From the NCBI GenBank assembly GCA_010909165.1, contig VJWM01000126.1, forward strand, positions 248,001-312,000: a stretch of 64,000 nucleotides of DNA, read 5' to 3'. A program made the translations under genes and the position numbers. The DNA is from Anthoceros angustus (lineage: Eukaryota > Streptophyta > Anthocerotopsida > Anthocerotales > Anthocerotaceae). The notes beneath the pieces were generated by a model. It was not told where the DNA came from, did no database searches, and worked only from the letters and a program-made list of their open reading frames with translations. Shown piece after piece: positions 35,612 to 47,431 of this stretch (within the stretch, counting starts at the first letter, position 1; every line of letters begins with the position of its first letter).

Positions 35612-36165
35612 GACCCCGGCGGCTTGTTTTGGGCTGGATTTGTTTTTTTGGGTTGTTACTTCTTAGCAGGGATAGGGCGGAGTTAGCCAATAAGGCCATT
35701 TTTGGCCAGATTGCACTTAGTGCGCAATCCCTAGACCTTAGGTCCGTCCGGGCGGGGTCCAACGGAGTGGTCCGTCCGGGCAGAGGTCCAACGAAGTAAG
35801 TCCGTCCGGGCGGGGTCCGACGGAGTGGTCCGTCGGGGCAGAGGTCCGACGGAGTAAGTCCGTCCGGGCGGGGTCTGACGGAGTGGTCCGTCAGGCGGAG
35901 GTCCGGCCAGGAAAAGTCCGTCGGGCGGGGTCCAACGGAGTGGTCCGTCCGGGCGGCGTTCGACGGAGTAAGTCCGGCCGGGCGGCTTAGTCCGGAGTAA
36001 GTCCGGCCGGGCGTCTTAGTCCGAATGGCATAGTCTGAATGACCGCTGCTGCGGGGAAGTACTGGAAGCAGCCGATCTGGAATGATGAGCTACGCCCAAT
36101 GCTACTACGACCTGTGGTTAGGGTACACATGTAGGGGGTTAGACTAGTGAGGGGGGAGTAAGGAG
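35612..36165 (+). repeat. LTR-like repeat with GTCCG-rich tandem array
   Basis: Matches 10,558-11,120 in inverted orientation. Positions of about 35,745-36,030 are a tandem array of about 60-bp units built on GTCCGTCCGGGCGGGGTCC(A/G)ACGGAGTGG, shortening toward the right. Flanking blocks (AATAAGGCCATTTTTGGCC; GAGCTACGCCCAATGC) are shared with the other copy. Confidence 0.6.
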
Positions 36166-37059
36166 GCCTAGGCGCCCTAGACCGGGAGACTATCCTGTGG
36201 TACCATCTTCAAGGCCCGTGGGCTCGCCTCCCGTGCTCGAGGAGCGACTGTGTTCCTGCCACCTGCGTGATTACCTGGTAAAGGGATGTGTGAGAGCTCA
36301 GTGACGAGCCCGCCAACACGCTGATGGGTGCGCACGGGTCGGACCTAAGCTGGAGGTGCTCGGGGTGATTTCCTGCGTGACTAACCTTGGAGGCTGGAAC
36401 GGAGGTCGGGGTTGCAGGTCGCGAAGCCACTTCTCCGCCAACGCAGTACCCGGGGATAAGGAGGCGCTTGGGGTGACCACTGGGCGGAAGCCATCCTCGG
36501 AGGTCAAAGTGAGGTTGTGGGGTTGCGGTGAAGACAATACCCCACTCGAACGCCAAGCCTGGAGGAAAGGCGGCCCGGTGTGAATACACCGCGTGTTGGT
36601 GTTGCGACTACTATGGGGTGGATAAGGGAGGAGGGCCGCATGCGGCGCGGTGTGTTGCTTGTGGAGCCGACGTAGAGACGAGGAGCGCAGAGTACGAGGG
36701 TCGACGGAGGAACGCGTCGCTAAACCTCGCTCCGCGTTGGAGAAACCCGAGCGAGTTTGTGGAAGGTCCTGGTCGCGTGGCTGGTCCGTCAGTTGAGGGC
36801 ACACGCTAGGGTTGCGGTTCGCCGACCCAACATGATGAAGTCCGCTCAGCGATAGGGGTTGTAGAGCTCGCATAATAATAAGCAGTCTATTCCTGGAACG
36901 AACCGTACTACATCGACATTGGGTTAGTGTGCGCCCGGCTAGTCCACTAGCAAAAGTTGCTCCACAAGAAGTCGAGTGGGGACGGGGAGTGAAGGGGTCC
37001 GGTGGGTGAACACGGACCCCCGGTGAATGCTCTGGGCGAGGATGTCCAGAACCCGCGAG
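36166..37059. other. GC-rich spacer without a supported gene
   Basis: A 364-codon minus-strand frame covers 36,298-37,392 but consists of Ser/Pro/Arg-rich text driven by GC-rich repeats. It overlaps the 13-bp tandem array, has no domain, and is unlikely to be a gene. Nothing else is visible. Confidence 0.4.
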
Positions 37060-38070
37060 GCCGGACTCGAGGTCCGGACTCGAGGTCCGGACTCGAGGTC
37101 CGGACTCGAGGTCCGGACTCGAGGTCCGGACTGACAGGGGGCCGGACCCCGAGGTCCGGACTGAGGGGAAGGTGGGTGATGATCGGGCCTCAACCCCACC
37201 TGTGAGAACGGACCCCGAGTGGACCCACGTTGTGGACTCACCAAGAGACGGCGAGGAGGAGGACTTGGTGGTCATCGCAGCTGTCGCCGCCGCCGAGCGC
37301 AGGCCCCGGCGTCTCGGCAAAGGAGAGCCTCGCGCTGGATCATCCGATTGGGTGCGCCTGCAATTACCGTAGCCGGGATTGGGCCGCCGCACAAGAAGGA
37401 ATCTTGGTTAGCCATTGCCCCACCGGGCGTAGATAGGAAAGCTAGGAAGATAGGGGTTGCGTGCATAGGGCAGTTGAGCTGGACATCACCGGAAAAGTGT
37501 AATAAAGGCGCCTCGACGTAGTATAAGAGGCGGACGCCTCCCAGAAAGCATCTTTCTTTTGGGGTTGATACCGCGTTATCTTGCAGGCCCTTGTGTGTCC
37601 TTTGCTAACGCGAGTTCCGAGTCACTGAGCGGGCAAGACTACTCCGGAGAGACTGATCCAGGTCCTGGTGACGGACCCTAACGCATGGTGGTGTGTGTGT
37701 ACAAAAGGGATGACTGTGATCCCGCTCCTCTAGAGCAGGGACCGACGTCGACGCCGGGCATGAGACTAGCGGAACTCCGAGAGGGTGTGCAGAGCCCGGA
37801 CGGAGGGACTTGGTTGAACGATCATGGAGGTCCCACCTTGAGCCCACCCGCGATTTCAACCGTAATGTGTAGTGAGCGGTGTAGAGGCGGACTAGAAGAG
37901 TCGTAAGACGGACTGGTAGGAAACGGAGGTAAACGAGTCCTTAAACGTTTGGCCACGCCGGGCCTGTCCGGTGGACGCTTAGGAGTAATTAGGAAGTGAA
38001 AACGATCGCGTTGGGGTCTCGGATAGAACCCTTCCCAACGACGGGGCGAGAATCGAGCCACGAACGTGCA
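37060..38070 (+). repeat. LTR/leader-like repeat, copy 2, with 13-bp array
   Basis: Counterpart of 6,140-7,290 in the same orientation. It starts with about five perfect 13-bp units (CGAGGTCCGGACT). A TATA-like TATAAG at 37,522-37,527 precedes the AAAGCATCTTTC block. The remaining landmarks follow in the same order as in copy 1. Confidence 0.5.
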
Positions 38071-38558
38071 AAACGGAACAAATCATTCCTCAATGTACAT
38101 CGTAACGACAGGGATTAGTGGCGGCTTACCGCCGTCGAGCCACGTATGATGGTCATAGAGACAAGGGTGCCAAATGATCAAGGCTAAAGTTTTGCTCTTT
38201 GAAACACAGAAAAAATGCATCGCTTTGAAAAAAAAGAAAGGAGCTATACGCAACATGGCGCAATGCCCAAAATAAAAGGCGGCAGCAGCACCTCAAGCCA
38301 CGGCTTACTGTGGGCCTAAGCTTTAGCATGACGCAGAGTACATATTAGCATCCAGGTAGAAATGCGGTTCTCCACATTAGAGGGGTTATGATGAGCTAAA
38401 TGTAATATTTTTTTGAGCAAAAATGCATCAAATTTGCCATTTTTTTTCAGGTTTCTTGAGGCGATTTTCTAACTTAAATGTAGTGTTGGCAAGCGCAATA
38501 CCCAATCTTGCATGTCCACTTAGCTCTCATGAGTCGCATCCATAGGGCCACAGCCATT

Positions 38559-38619
38559 TTGAAGGGGTAGGGATGTTCGGAAGCAACAGAGTTGCTTCTG
38601 AACATCCCTACCCCTTCAA
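38559..38619. repeat. Long near-perfect hairpin (29-bp arms, 3-base loop)
   Basis: Left arm 38,559-38,587 begins TTGAAGGGGTAGGGATGTTC. The right arm 38,591-38,619 is its complement with a single mismatch, and the loop is AGA. The loop is far too short for a typical plant microRNA precursor. A fold-back element or a DNA-level cruciform is more likely. Confidence 0.85.
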
Positions 38620-39276
38620 TGTAAGAGTCTCTTACAAGTTAATTTTGCATGTTTGCCGCTCCTCTCATACATGCGTTTCTATTTGAAAATAGACAAATTG
38701 TCCTAAGTGCGCAAACAAGTTTTCACACCAAGCATGTGTGTGTGTGTGCGCGCACTCAAGACAGTTATGCATCTCAAATGCTTGAATTTTGTAAATGATG
38801 CCACTTTATAAGGTTTCAGGGTTTGCAAAAACTCTTGTTTTGGGTATAGCCAGCGACAGTGTACGTACTCTGCTCTCGATGGACCTAGTCGAGGGACAGC
38901 AGAGGCCCCCTTCAGGATTTATTCAGCTCTAGCCAGGAGAGTGAGCCGTACGAGCTTCCCATACGCTTCGCTACTTGGCACATGTAACTTTGTAGGGAGG
39001 CTGTAGGTTTGGCAAGGCTGACGGTGCACTCTATTCGTTTCTTCATCTCGAAGTGCCTTTTACATACCATGGGACGATCAATTTAGGGTCGAATCCTTCA
39101 TATGTTCGATCCTAAGCTCCGCCGTCAGCTGGTCTTTTCTTTTTTAAATCATTTTGTGATAAATCCAAGAATGAGTAAGCACTTTTGCGTAGAGCCATCT
39201 TGAGAAGATGCCATTACTATGGAATGGCTGGCTTAGCCAATAGTTCCACAACCTGATGAATAAAATAGTTCACTTT

Positions 39277-40030
39277 GCTTGTTTGAAACAAACTCGGTCT
39301 TTCCAACTCGAAACAATATAGAGAGTGCACACAAAAGCAAAGCAGCACTTCCAATTGGAAGACTAACCAGAAATACACTGATAGTGCCTTCAAGGCACAC
39401 TAAGGAACAAGAACAATCAAAGGACTTGTAAACCATTGAGCAAATCCAGTCTAAATTCTTTTCTATTTCCTTTCCCTAGTTATGGATATACTACTTCACT
39501 TATAAGCACGATTGAAACCACGAGAAGTACCCTCACCTAGACGATTTAGATTCCAAGCGTAAGTTACGTGTTACTTTCTCCATTTTCGGCAAGAATAGAT
39601 AATGCAAGCCATGTAGGTTGTTGAGTTAGAATCTTCTTTTCCTTCTGCTTGTTTGAAACAAACTCGGTCTTTCCAACTCGAAACAATATAGAGAGTGCAC
39701 ACAAAAGCAAAGCAGCACTTCCAATTGGAAGACTAACCAGAGAAATACAATTCTGGATAGTGCCTTCAAGGCACACAGCTAAGGAACAAGAACAATCAAA
39801 GGACTTGTAAACCATTGAGCAAATCCAGTCTAAATTCTTTTCTATTTCCTTTCCCTAGTTATGGATATACTACTTCACTTATAAGCACGATTGACGAACT
39901 ACGAGAAGTACCCTCACCTAGACGACGAGATTCCAGCTGCGTAAGTTCTGTGTTACTTTCTCCATTTTCGGCAAGAATAGATAATGCAAGCCACGCCGTA
40001 GGCTGTTGAGTTAGAATCTTCTTTTCCTTT
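39277..40030. repeat. 370-bp tandem duplication
   Basis: GCTTGTTTGAAACAAACTCGG opens two units at 39,277 and 39,647. They match through CTCACCTAGACGA and TTTTCGGCAAGAATAGATAATGCAAGCC. The copies differ mainly by small indels. The start of each unit holds an inverted word, TTTGAAACAAA. Confidence 0.85.
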
Positions 40031-40249
40031 ACTGTTTGTTTCTTTTCAATAATACACAAGAATAAATAATTGTGAAGGTCTTAAGAGTGGATGGTATGAT
40101 CCGAGAGAAAAGAAAAGAAACCGATGCTCTAAAACTTATATAAAACTATGTGTCTATATTACAAACGCGAGAATAGCACTTAGTCCTCTTCTGTCCTCAG
40201 GGCATGGCAAGCAATTTTAGCACATGTCTAGACTCACCGTCTACAACTC

Positions 40250-40590
40250 ATAAGGGTATTAACTCCATGACTGTGTTTTACGTGTGGCCTTTGTGGAGGG
40301 ATGTGGTCACCAGCATGGTTATGAAGATTCCGTTTTTCTTATCAACTCATTCGTTTTTCAAAACGTAAAGAATGTCACCCGTCCATAACAACTCGCCTTT
40401 TACCTATGGCCTGGGTGGAAGGGAATGTGGTCACCAGACCCCCGTCGGTAACAACTCTATGACTGCCTTTTAACCTAAGGCCTGGGTGGAGGGGATGTGG
40501 TCACCAGCATCACCCGTAGGTAACAACTCCATAATTGCCTTTTACCCAGGGCCTGGGTGAAGATGGATGTGGTCACCAGCGTCACGACTC
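40250..40590. repeat. Tandem units of about 62 bp
   Basis: Four to five units share TAACAACTC(C/T)AT.A(C/T)TGCCTTTTA followed by GGCCTGGGTGGA.GGGATGTGGTCACCAG. They lie about 350 bp downstream of the stop codon of the neighbouring minus-strand gene. Confidence 0.75.
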
Positions 40591-40940
40591 GTGCAGACCT
40601 GACTTGCGGAAGGTATCTCACATTTAAAATTCGTGGCTTACATGGAGTTCGACAAGTTGCAACTTTGTCCCTTGCATTATCGCTAAACATAAAACTTTGT
40701 CCCATGGGCCCAACTATATACCTCCATCTGGAATATGGAATAATTTATGGAACCTTCACAGATAGTGGAATGAGAGTTTACAAATAATTATTTGTCGAAA
40801 ATGAGTCTTGGCAAGCATAATTAGCCTCTACCTCTACCAGTATAGGTACTATGTTCTTCTCCTTCTAGGTGCTTCTACATACATAGCCAGGTTTTGACAT
40901 GCACAATCGGATGGTCAATGCCAGCTTCCAGACGAGCTTT

Positions 40941-42628
40941 TCAGTGAGCTGTTACTTTTTCATTGATGAGCTTTTCCGTGAAGTCCCAGAGCTTCTTGGC
41001 CACATCCGTGTTCTGTGCCAACTTGCTAGGTACTTTTTCATTACAGTTGTCATAATACTTCCCGCTCACTCCATTGAGACTCGGGTGGAGAGCAACATAA
41101 ACAGTCGTTGATGCCCCCTGCACAAAGTGACCATAATATTGTCAACAGCCTCAGATAGAAATCCTACGTTTGCTGAGAAGGAAACTTGCCACCCCGTTAC
41201 CAACCTGCGGAATGCTCTTCCATAAATAGAATGACATCCACCTCAGAACCTCTGCATTTCTCAATAGCGTCTGTTAGCAATAATTTCCATCTGTAAATCA
41301 GAGACAGGTTTTCGAGTCCAGGACAGATGCGTACCTAGTGTTGTGCGCTTATGTCTGTCAAGGTTTGTTTTGATAAATCCAGGGTGAACAGAATTGGCCG
41401 TTACATTGGCTCCTTCTTCCTGCCATCACAGCCTCGCTTTTAGCCATATGCAGGGGAATACAGTATCTTATTTTGATCCGACAAACTGTTTATTCAGCTG
41501 CACCTTCAAACGTCTGGCCAGCTCGTTGGCATGGAGCACGTTTGCTAATTTCGATTGCCCGTAAGCTCCGGTAGGGTCATATCTGCCGAAAAATAGAGGA
41601 AACGGTCAAGTGGAAAGTGCAGGGCAAAGAGAAGCACAACTTCTGCTGACAAGATTATCCGTACCCATTCTTTTCATTGAGTTTGTCGAATTTGATTCCC
41701 TTTTTGTATACAAGATTGTGACCGAACGAGGCCAAGATCACAATTCGCCCCTCTATGCCAGTATCCTTTGCAGTTGACTTCACCTTCTCCAACAGAAGTT
41801 TTGTAAGATAGAAATGCCCTGGACAGTAAACGCGCATGAGAAAATCCTGACATGGGAAACCAGACATATTTCCCGAGTCTCTTTCCGCGAATTCAGAAAC
41901 AGACTTACCAACATGGTTGGTTGCAAATTGCAGCTCAATCCCGTCCGCTGACAGCTGGTATGGGCACATCATAACACCCGCATTGTTTCTACAAAAAAAA
42001 AGCCGAGATATCAGCAATCCTGTCAACAGCGGCAACATACTGTCTATATCACTCCATACTCACATCAGCAGATTTATCGGATATCCTGTGGCCAGGAATT
42101 CATCCGCAAACTTTTTGACGGACGCCAAGGAGCTGAGATCAAGCTCCATGCATTCCACTGCTCCATCTGGAATGCTCTTCTTGATACTCTCCTTTGCGCT
42201 CTCAGCCGCCTTCAAATTCCTCGCTGCAATAATGACTCGAGCTCCGCGCAAAACAAGAACCCGCGCGGTTTCGGCTCCAATGCCACTGGCTCCGCCTGAA
42301 ACAAAACAGAGTCTCAATCGAATTTTTTCCTCCACAAACACTCCATATGGAGTCTCCTCCACTCCAATTCCACAAAAACTCCACATGGCCGCCAACTCCA
42401 ATTCAAACGAATCCGCTCTATTCCAATTCGAACTAGCGTTTTGACACACCACCACTTCAGGCCAGGACAGCAATCTCTTGAATAACAAGCAGTAGCAAAC
42501 AAACCGGTTACAATTGCAGTCCGGCCTCTGAGATCAATGCCGTCTGAAACCTCCTCTGCTGTGGATGCAGATCCGAACCCGCTTTTCCCCTTCTTGCCAG
42601 TAAGCAAGTCATAAAATCCGACAGACAT
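40941..42628 (-). CDS. TIC32-like short-chain dehydrogenase/reductase
   Basis: An NAD(P)-dependent reductase of the classical SDR fold, closest in wording to the plastid inner-envelope TIC32/retinol-dehydrogenase-like group of plants. Exons (minus strand): 42,628-42,505; 42,295-42,064; 41,988-41,909; 41,818-41,665; 41,582-41,504; 41,419-41,335; 41,251-41,205; 41,117-40,941. All introns are GT-AG and phases agree, giving 325 residues, a usual length. The start was chosen because [19 protein letters not shown] follows as in the family. Visible motifs are the cofactor glycines TGGASGIG, the NNAGVM strand, and the catalytic Y-x-x-x-K in [11 protein letters not shown]. The C-terminus ([23 protein letters not shown]) is also family-typical. 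A role in redox-sensing protein import is known for TIC32. Whether this paralogue does that, or reduces another substrate, cannot be told. Confidence 0.88.
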
Positions 42629-43084
42629 GACTGCCTGCAGAGAACTGCACAAATCCAAACGGGTTTTCGCGAGCTGGTGCTTCTGAACTGGTTTCCGCGA
42701 GCCGAACTGCACGTCTGGGCAGCTCGTGGTGAATCCGAATTTATAGGAAGAGCCGACGTAGGGCGCGTCACAGAATCCCCCTAACTATGACGCAGGGTAA
42801 TCTCGAAAATCGAAGCAGGCTAGTGATGCTCCCGCGGGGTTCCCCGGAAGGAAGGACGAAACTACCTCAAATAAATTTTAAAAAGAAGTGCCGGACGGCA
42901 CGTGCGGCAGGTATTTCCTGGGCTCGGGATGTCCTGAGCTGCAAAGTCTGGAATTCGGCAAGGAAGATGACAAAATGACGAGAGGAATTTTGGTTCCCAG
43001 CTGCACAAAGAGTTTGAACCCGCGTAACATTGAACTGATTGGGGCCAGTAAATTCTAAACTTACAGCACTTAGTAAATTTTAGA
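42629..43084. other. Short spacer between two minus-strand genes
   Basis: About 455 bp separate the start of the reductase gene from the stop codon of ARP5. It must hold the promoter of the former and the 3' end of the latter. No TATA box or other element is convincing. Confidence 0.5.
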
Positions 43085-46000
43085 CTAACAGTACTTGAGA
43101 TGGTAAGTGCGGAGCTGCTCATGCCCTCTTTCTTCGTATTCAGCTTTGGAGATGGCCTGTTCGCGGAACAGGGCGGTGGAGGCAAACCTGGCTGCACCTC
43201 GCCAGGCATCAAGAAGAGGGTCTGATGCTTTTACTACCTTGATCTTGGCACCCAGAGGTCTGGATTTCCGGACCTCGGCAAGCATTCGGGCATCGAAACC
43301 ACGGAAGAGAGCATTACCCCCTGTGAGGAAGACACAGCCTTCCGTCACAGGTTGGAGCAAAGCTTCGGGCAACCTACGAGCACATACAGACACTGCCTCC
43401 CCAATGCCTGCTTGATCCAAACCAATCATACAGGGCTGGAAAAGGATCTCTGGACATCGGAACAACTCGACGCCCAGAAGTATTCGGTAGTCGGCTTCAG
43501 TGAGCTGCCGTTGTTGGAGGTCTTGGGAAGCTGGATGGCTGCCCTGGTCGTTCTCTTCGATCGACGAAAATGAGGGATCTAGTTCCTGCTCACAGAAACA
43601 GGATTCAGAGCTACCAGTTAGATGCCTGCAACATGGTTAAGTGTTGCATAAGTCACAGGACGACGGTGGTCTTATGGGGGAGGAGGTCGGTGCCCTGCCG
43701 GCCCTCACCTTCAATCTTGCAGTCAGTCTGTTGTACTCTATCTCATCTTCTTCGAGCTCGTTGTCGTCCTTCCCAATCTGTTTGTAGAGCTGCCAGTCCT
43801 CATCTTTCATTCCAAATGTATCTTCCTCTTTACCTCGGTCAAATGCTGCACTGGTGAGCATCTTCATCCTTGCCCTTTGAGCAGCAGTCAACCTTTCCCC
43901 ACGGCCACCGGCTCCAGTTGTCAAGGCAGTTGAATTAGCTGAAGATCCTGTCTTCTGCCGTTTACGCTGTTGAACCCGTGTTCCCAATTCTGCATGCTTC
44001 GTTCGCAGTTTCTCCAAATATTCTTCTGGATTTGCTCTGTTCACGAGACCAGTAGCATCAGTGACAAGCCCCTGGCTGGTAACACTAAAGTACTGAGGGC
44101 AGGTAGTTTCAAGTTGCACCTGAGCAAACAAAAGAACTTACAAGCGGCGCTCTTCTTCTAGCTGTTGTTCGAACTCCTTCTGCAACTCTTCCTCCTCTCG
44201 CTTCTGCTTTGCCTTTGCCCGCCCATCAGCCGTTTGTTTCAGAAACTTTTGTTTCTTTTTCTCCTTCAACTGCAACATTATCCGGACACGAGTGAGGGTT
44301 GTCTAGGGAGCATCACTTCCAGGTACAAAGTACTCAGAACTACTGGGCACAACCTAATGTATACCTGCTCTTCCGTAAGTTCCCTATCAGGAATATCCAG
44401 CAGTGGATATTTTTCAGAGATGGGCACCTCTGCCTGGTCTTTTGGAGCATCGACCTGCTCGCCCTTCATCTTCTTCAAGGAGGCAGACACCTTTGTAAGC
44501 CTGCCTAAGACTTCCTGTTTGGAACTGTAATCTGTCTGTTCAAGGATGGCCTCCACTTCTTCTACCTCAGCCCCATCGATCTCCTCCAAAAGCCTCTCCA
44601 GTTCCTGTTGTTCAGCTTCTAGGTTTGCTATCTTAGCTGAACGTTTGGAAGCAGCCATGTCTCGCAGACGCTGGCCCTGCTTCTCCTTGATAGCAGCCTT
44701 TCGCGCTAGTTCTTCCTCATCCACTTGCTCCTTCTCCTTGTTCTGTGGAGTGGGAGCCCAAGGAACTTCCCATAACTTCGTCTTCTCAGATGCTTGTTCA
44801 CTACCTTTCTGCAACCACAATCCATACGAACCAGGCAGGTAAAGACGCCTGCAGGTTCTCAATATTCTTGAAATAGCACGTAAATCTCCACCAAGAAACT
44901 GTCAATAATTCAACCGCGTTCAGATATCCGAGGGAAAGGAAAGATACCTGGAACAATTGAAGTTCATCATTGTAGTCTTCAGCAACATAGCAATACTCTT
45001 GTTTCAAGGCTTCTATGTTCTCCCACATAACACTGGCACTGCTTGACAACCTGAAAGTTAAAGCCTCGTGGTAAAGCACTCCAATCTCTAGTACAGTGAT
45101 CGAACCCCAACCCCACAAGAGCGAGCGTATGATGCAGGAGCCAGCAGGAAAGTTTGTGGAAGCAGCACTTACGCGTGAAAAGGATGTTGAAGACAGAACA
45201 TCTGCTTCAGGTAGTCCGTAACATGATATCCACCCACTCCAGTCCTACAACAGGACTCTATGATAGGTTCACCTTGATACATCTGTTAGAAAATACGTAT
45301 TGAAGTAAGAACATACAAAGATCAGAAGATGATGCTCCAGCAAACAGAAGAGATCAAAACGTTAAGGGGAGCCATCAAACCGGAATACAATGTGTTGCCA
45401 TGTGAGCAGAACAAACAAGCATTCCGTTGGGTTCACAATTTCCAAGCCTCTGATTGTGCTTGTAGCTGAACACTCCACCGATGCCAAAAGCTGAGAGATG
45501 GGCCATCACCAACTATCAGCGATCACATAAAGCAGGCAGCTCATAAAAAATGAAGCCTTGATTCAGACAACTTTCATTACCAACAGAGGAGACCCCATAT
45601 CCCTCAAACAAAAGCTCGGCAACTTTGCTCCGGGAGTATGCTGGATTACAAGGACATTCTGTCATCAAGACAGGGTGGTCAACCTGTTCTGCACATAATA
45701 CTGACCACCTTTTAACACAACAAGTGGCAAACACCAAATGGGAGACAAATGGAATACCCTTACAGAAGCGGGATGCTAGGTGACCACCTTGGATTCATTC
45801 ACCCCTATTCTCTCAAAAGAATAGTCCAAAATCTGCACAGCACAAAACCCATTTCAAGACTTTACAAAAACCCCACCTTCCCTCCAAAAGGCATGACTTC
45901 AAAACTCCATACAATGGAGCAACAACAGCCTGCAGGAAGCGAAACCTACAGTCTCCATCATGTCGAAGTGGTACACAACATTGGCATCGAAAGGGGTACG

Positions 46001-46395
46001 CAATGACGCCCTTGTGAAGTCAAATAACTTAACCAGCTCCGGATCATAGTTGCCTACAATAGTCACAATCTCTCCTACAGAGCACCACGAACACATGAGT
46101 AATTAGGTTCGGAAAACATCACTGGACAGCAAGATGCTCGGTAGCTCAGACAGTACCAGTGGCCCTATGCCGAGGCTTGTTCAGGACATTCCGAAACGAG
46201 AATCTGGGATTGGACTCGCCTGCCCACCTGCAATCAAGCACAATTCCATCATCCTACGATTCAGAGAAGAGAAGATTGCAAGGTCAGGAGATAAAAATGA
46301 TACCCGACGCGGCACGCAAAGGCTCCGTTGTCCACAACCAGGCTCCTCTCCGCAGGAATGCTGCTGTAGTCCGACTGTCGCTGAGGCCTCAACAT
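43085..46395 (-). CDS. ARP5: Actin-related protein 5 (INO80 complex subunit)
   Basis: Nuclear actin-fold protein that works with INO80 in nucleosome remodelling and DNA repair. Exons (minus strand): 46,395-46,304; 46,227-46,157; 46,074-45,950; 45,832-45,788; 45,683-45,581; 45,490-45,381; 45,282-45,173; 45,050-44,948; 44,808-44,365; 44,269-44,142; 44,036-43,709; 43,585-43,085. Phases agree throughout, giving 719 residues, close to the known plant length. Diagnostic parts are RQSDYSSIPAERSLVVDNG followed by GWAGESNPRFSFRNV; then PVLMTECPCNPAYSRSKVAELLFE; CRTGVGGYHVTDYLKQ; the long charged ARP5 insertion (KEKKKQKFLKQTADGRAKAK; GRGERLTAAQRARMKMLTSAAFDRG, written here in part); and the C-terminal actin fold LTGGNALFRGFDARM. 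The reading frame stays open upstream of the chosen ATG, so a longer N-terminus is possible. Confidence 0.92.
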
Positions 46396-47431
46396 GGTAT
46401 CAAAATCGTGTTGGCAGGGGTTTCGATCAGCAACGAATACAGTCTTCGATGTAGAAGCATACGAAGAAGGCCTGAAAAACGCAGCAGGAACTTTCGTCTA
46501 TCAAGGCAGTGGATGGGCAACTGGTGTATGTCGCGAGATGTGTTAGGGTTGACGTGCAGGTTCTTTGTCACCAGCTCTGAACTGGACTTGGCACTCGTGT
46601 GCTGCGAAGAGGAGACGGCAGATATTACTCTTCTGAATAGGGACACGAACAAAGCACCTGGTTCGTCCTACCAAACGGGGCACAAGTACACATTCTTGGT
46701 CATCCGAGAAGCCATCAGCAAGAAGTACCTGCACCTGTTTGGCGAGGCCTGGTTTCCGGAGCTTCTTATCAAAAAGTTATCAAAATCGCGATGACAGAAA
46801 GGATGTTCTGGGAGCCAGGTTCAGCTGGGTTTGACGCAACTTCGCCTTTCTGGTAGGCACAGCGGGCAACTAAAGTTGTCATCCCTTCAGGATGATGATG
46901 CAGCCGAAGGTCTAACAGGTGTTCCGGCCACTTCAGGATGATGATGCAGCCGAAGGTCTAACAGGTGTTCCGGCCACGACTGTAAAGCCGAATTTGCAAC
47001 CCCTTCAAGAATTGGTACAAGCCCACAAACTGGCGGCAGCTTCGAAGCAGCAGAAGGCTGCCGATGCATCCTCCGCGAGGATCTTCAGTGGACCTGGCAG
47101 CAAGCAGGGCAGCAAGCAGAGCGGCAAGCAAGGCAGTGAGCAGAGCACCGAGCGGGCTTCCTGGCCACTGGCTCATCACTCCAGTGCCGTCCCGGGCCGG
47201 ATACTCATTTGCAACGAAAGCTTGTTTCGCATAAATAGTAGACACCTACACATGGATCGCGCAGGGGACTTTTCCGTGATATGTAGCATTCGTCCAGCGA
47301 CCGGGCTGAAAGTAATTTTGCCTTGCCTATCTGCTACCCTGGTGATTACCCTTCTTGTAAGAGTTTGCAGATGGGCTATTTGGTATCCAATGAGGAGTTA
47401 TTATGATCAAGATCTTCTGTTCCAATTATAA
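46394..47431 (+). other. Possible plus-strand gene or gene remnant, unrecognised
   Basis: An ATG at 46,394, overlapping the complementary ARP5 start codon in one CATG, opens a short frame (VFDVEAYEEGLKNAAGTFVYQ) that stops at about 46,546. A second frame continues at about 46,560-46,794 with coding-like text (SSELDLALVCCEEETADITLL; HKYTFLVIREAISKKYLHLF). A third runs at 46,931-47,240 (PNLQPLQELVQAHKLAAASK, then Gly/Ser/Lys repeats). No consistent splice series joins them, and a 46-bp tandem duplication breaks the frame. I do not recognise the family. It could be a decayed gene, a poorly spliced model, or the ARP5 promoter with chance frames. Confidence 0.3.
46885..46976. repeat. 46-bp perfect tandem duplication
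   Basis: CTTCAGGATGATGATGCAGC opens two adjacent units at 46,885 and 46,931, identical through GTTCCGGCCA. The period is not a multiple of three. Confidence 0.9.

Larger units (their letters stand above)
38071..40940. other. Intergenic spacer at the edge of gene space
   Basis: No coding series is visible on either strand. GC content falls sharply here compared with the transposon block, marking the change to gene space. The spacer contains a short TG/CG dinucleotide run (about 38,735-38,755), a long hairpin and two tandem repeat systems, listed separately. Confidence 0.6.

Noticed and set aside
36298-37392. 364-codon minus-strand frame
   Set aside because: Ser/Pro/Arg-rich text that includes the translated 13-bp tandem array; no domain, and it overlaps an LTR-like repeat.
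38559-38619. MicroRNA precursor
   Set aside because: A three-base loop and only 61 nt in total do not match plant microRNA precursors.
41213-41304. Alternative exon reading [14 protein letters not shown] in the reductase gene
   Set aside because: Its phase does not fit the preceding exon. A shorter exon (41,251-41,205) fits phase and gives the family-typical KSIPQG join.
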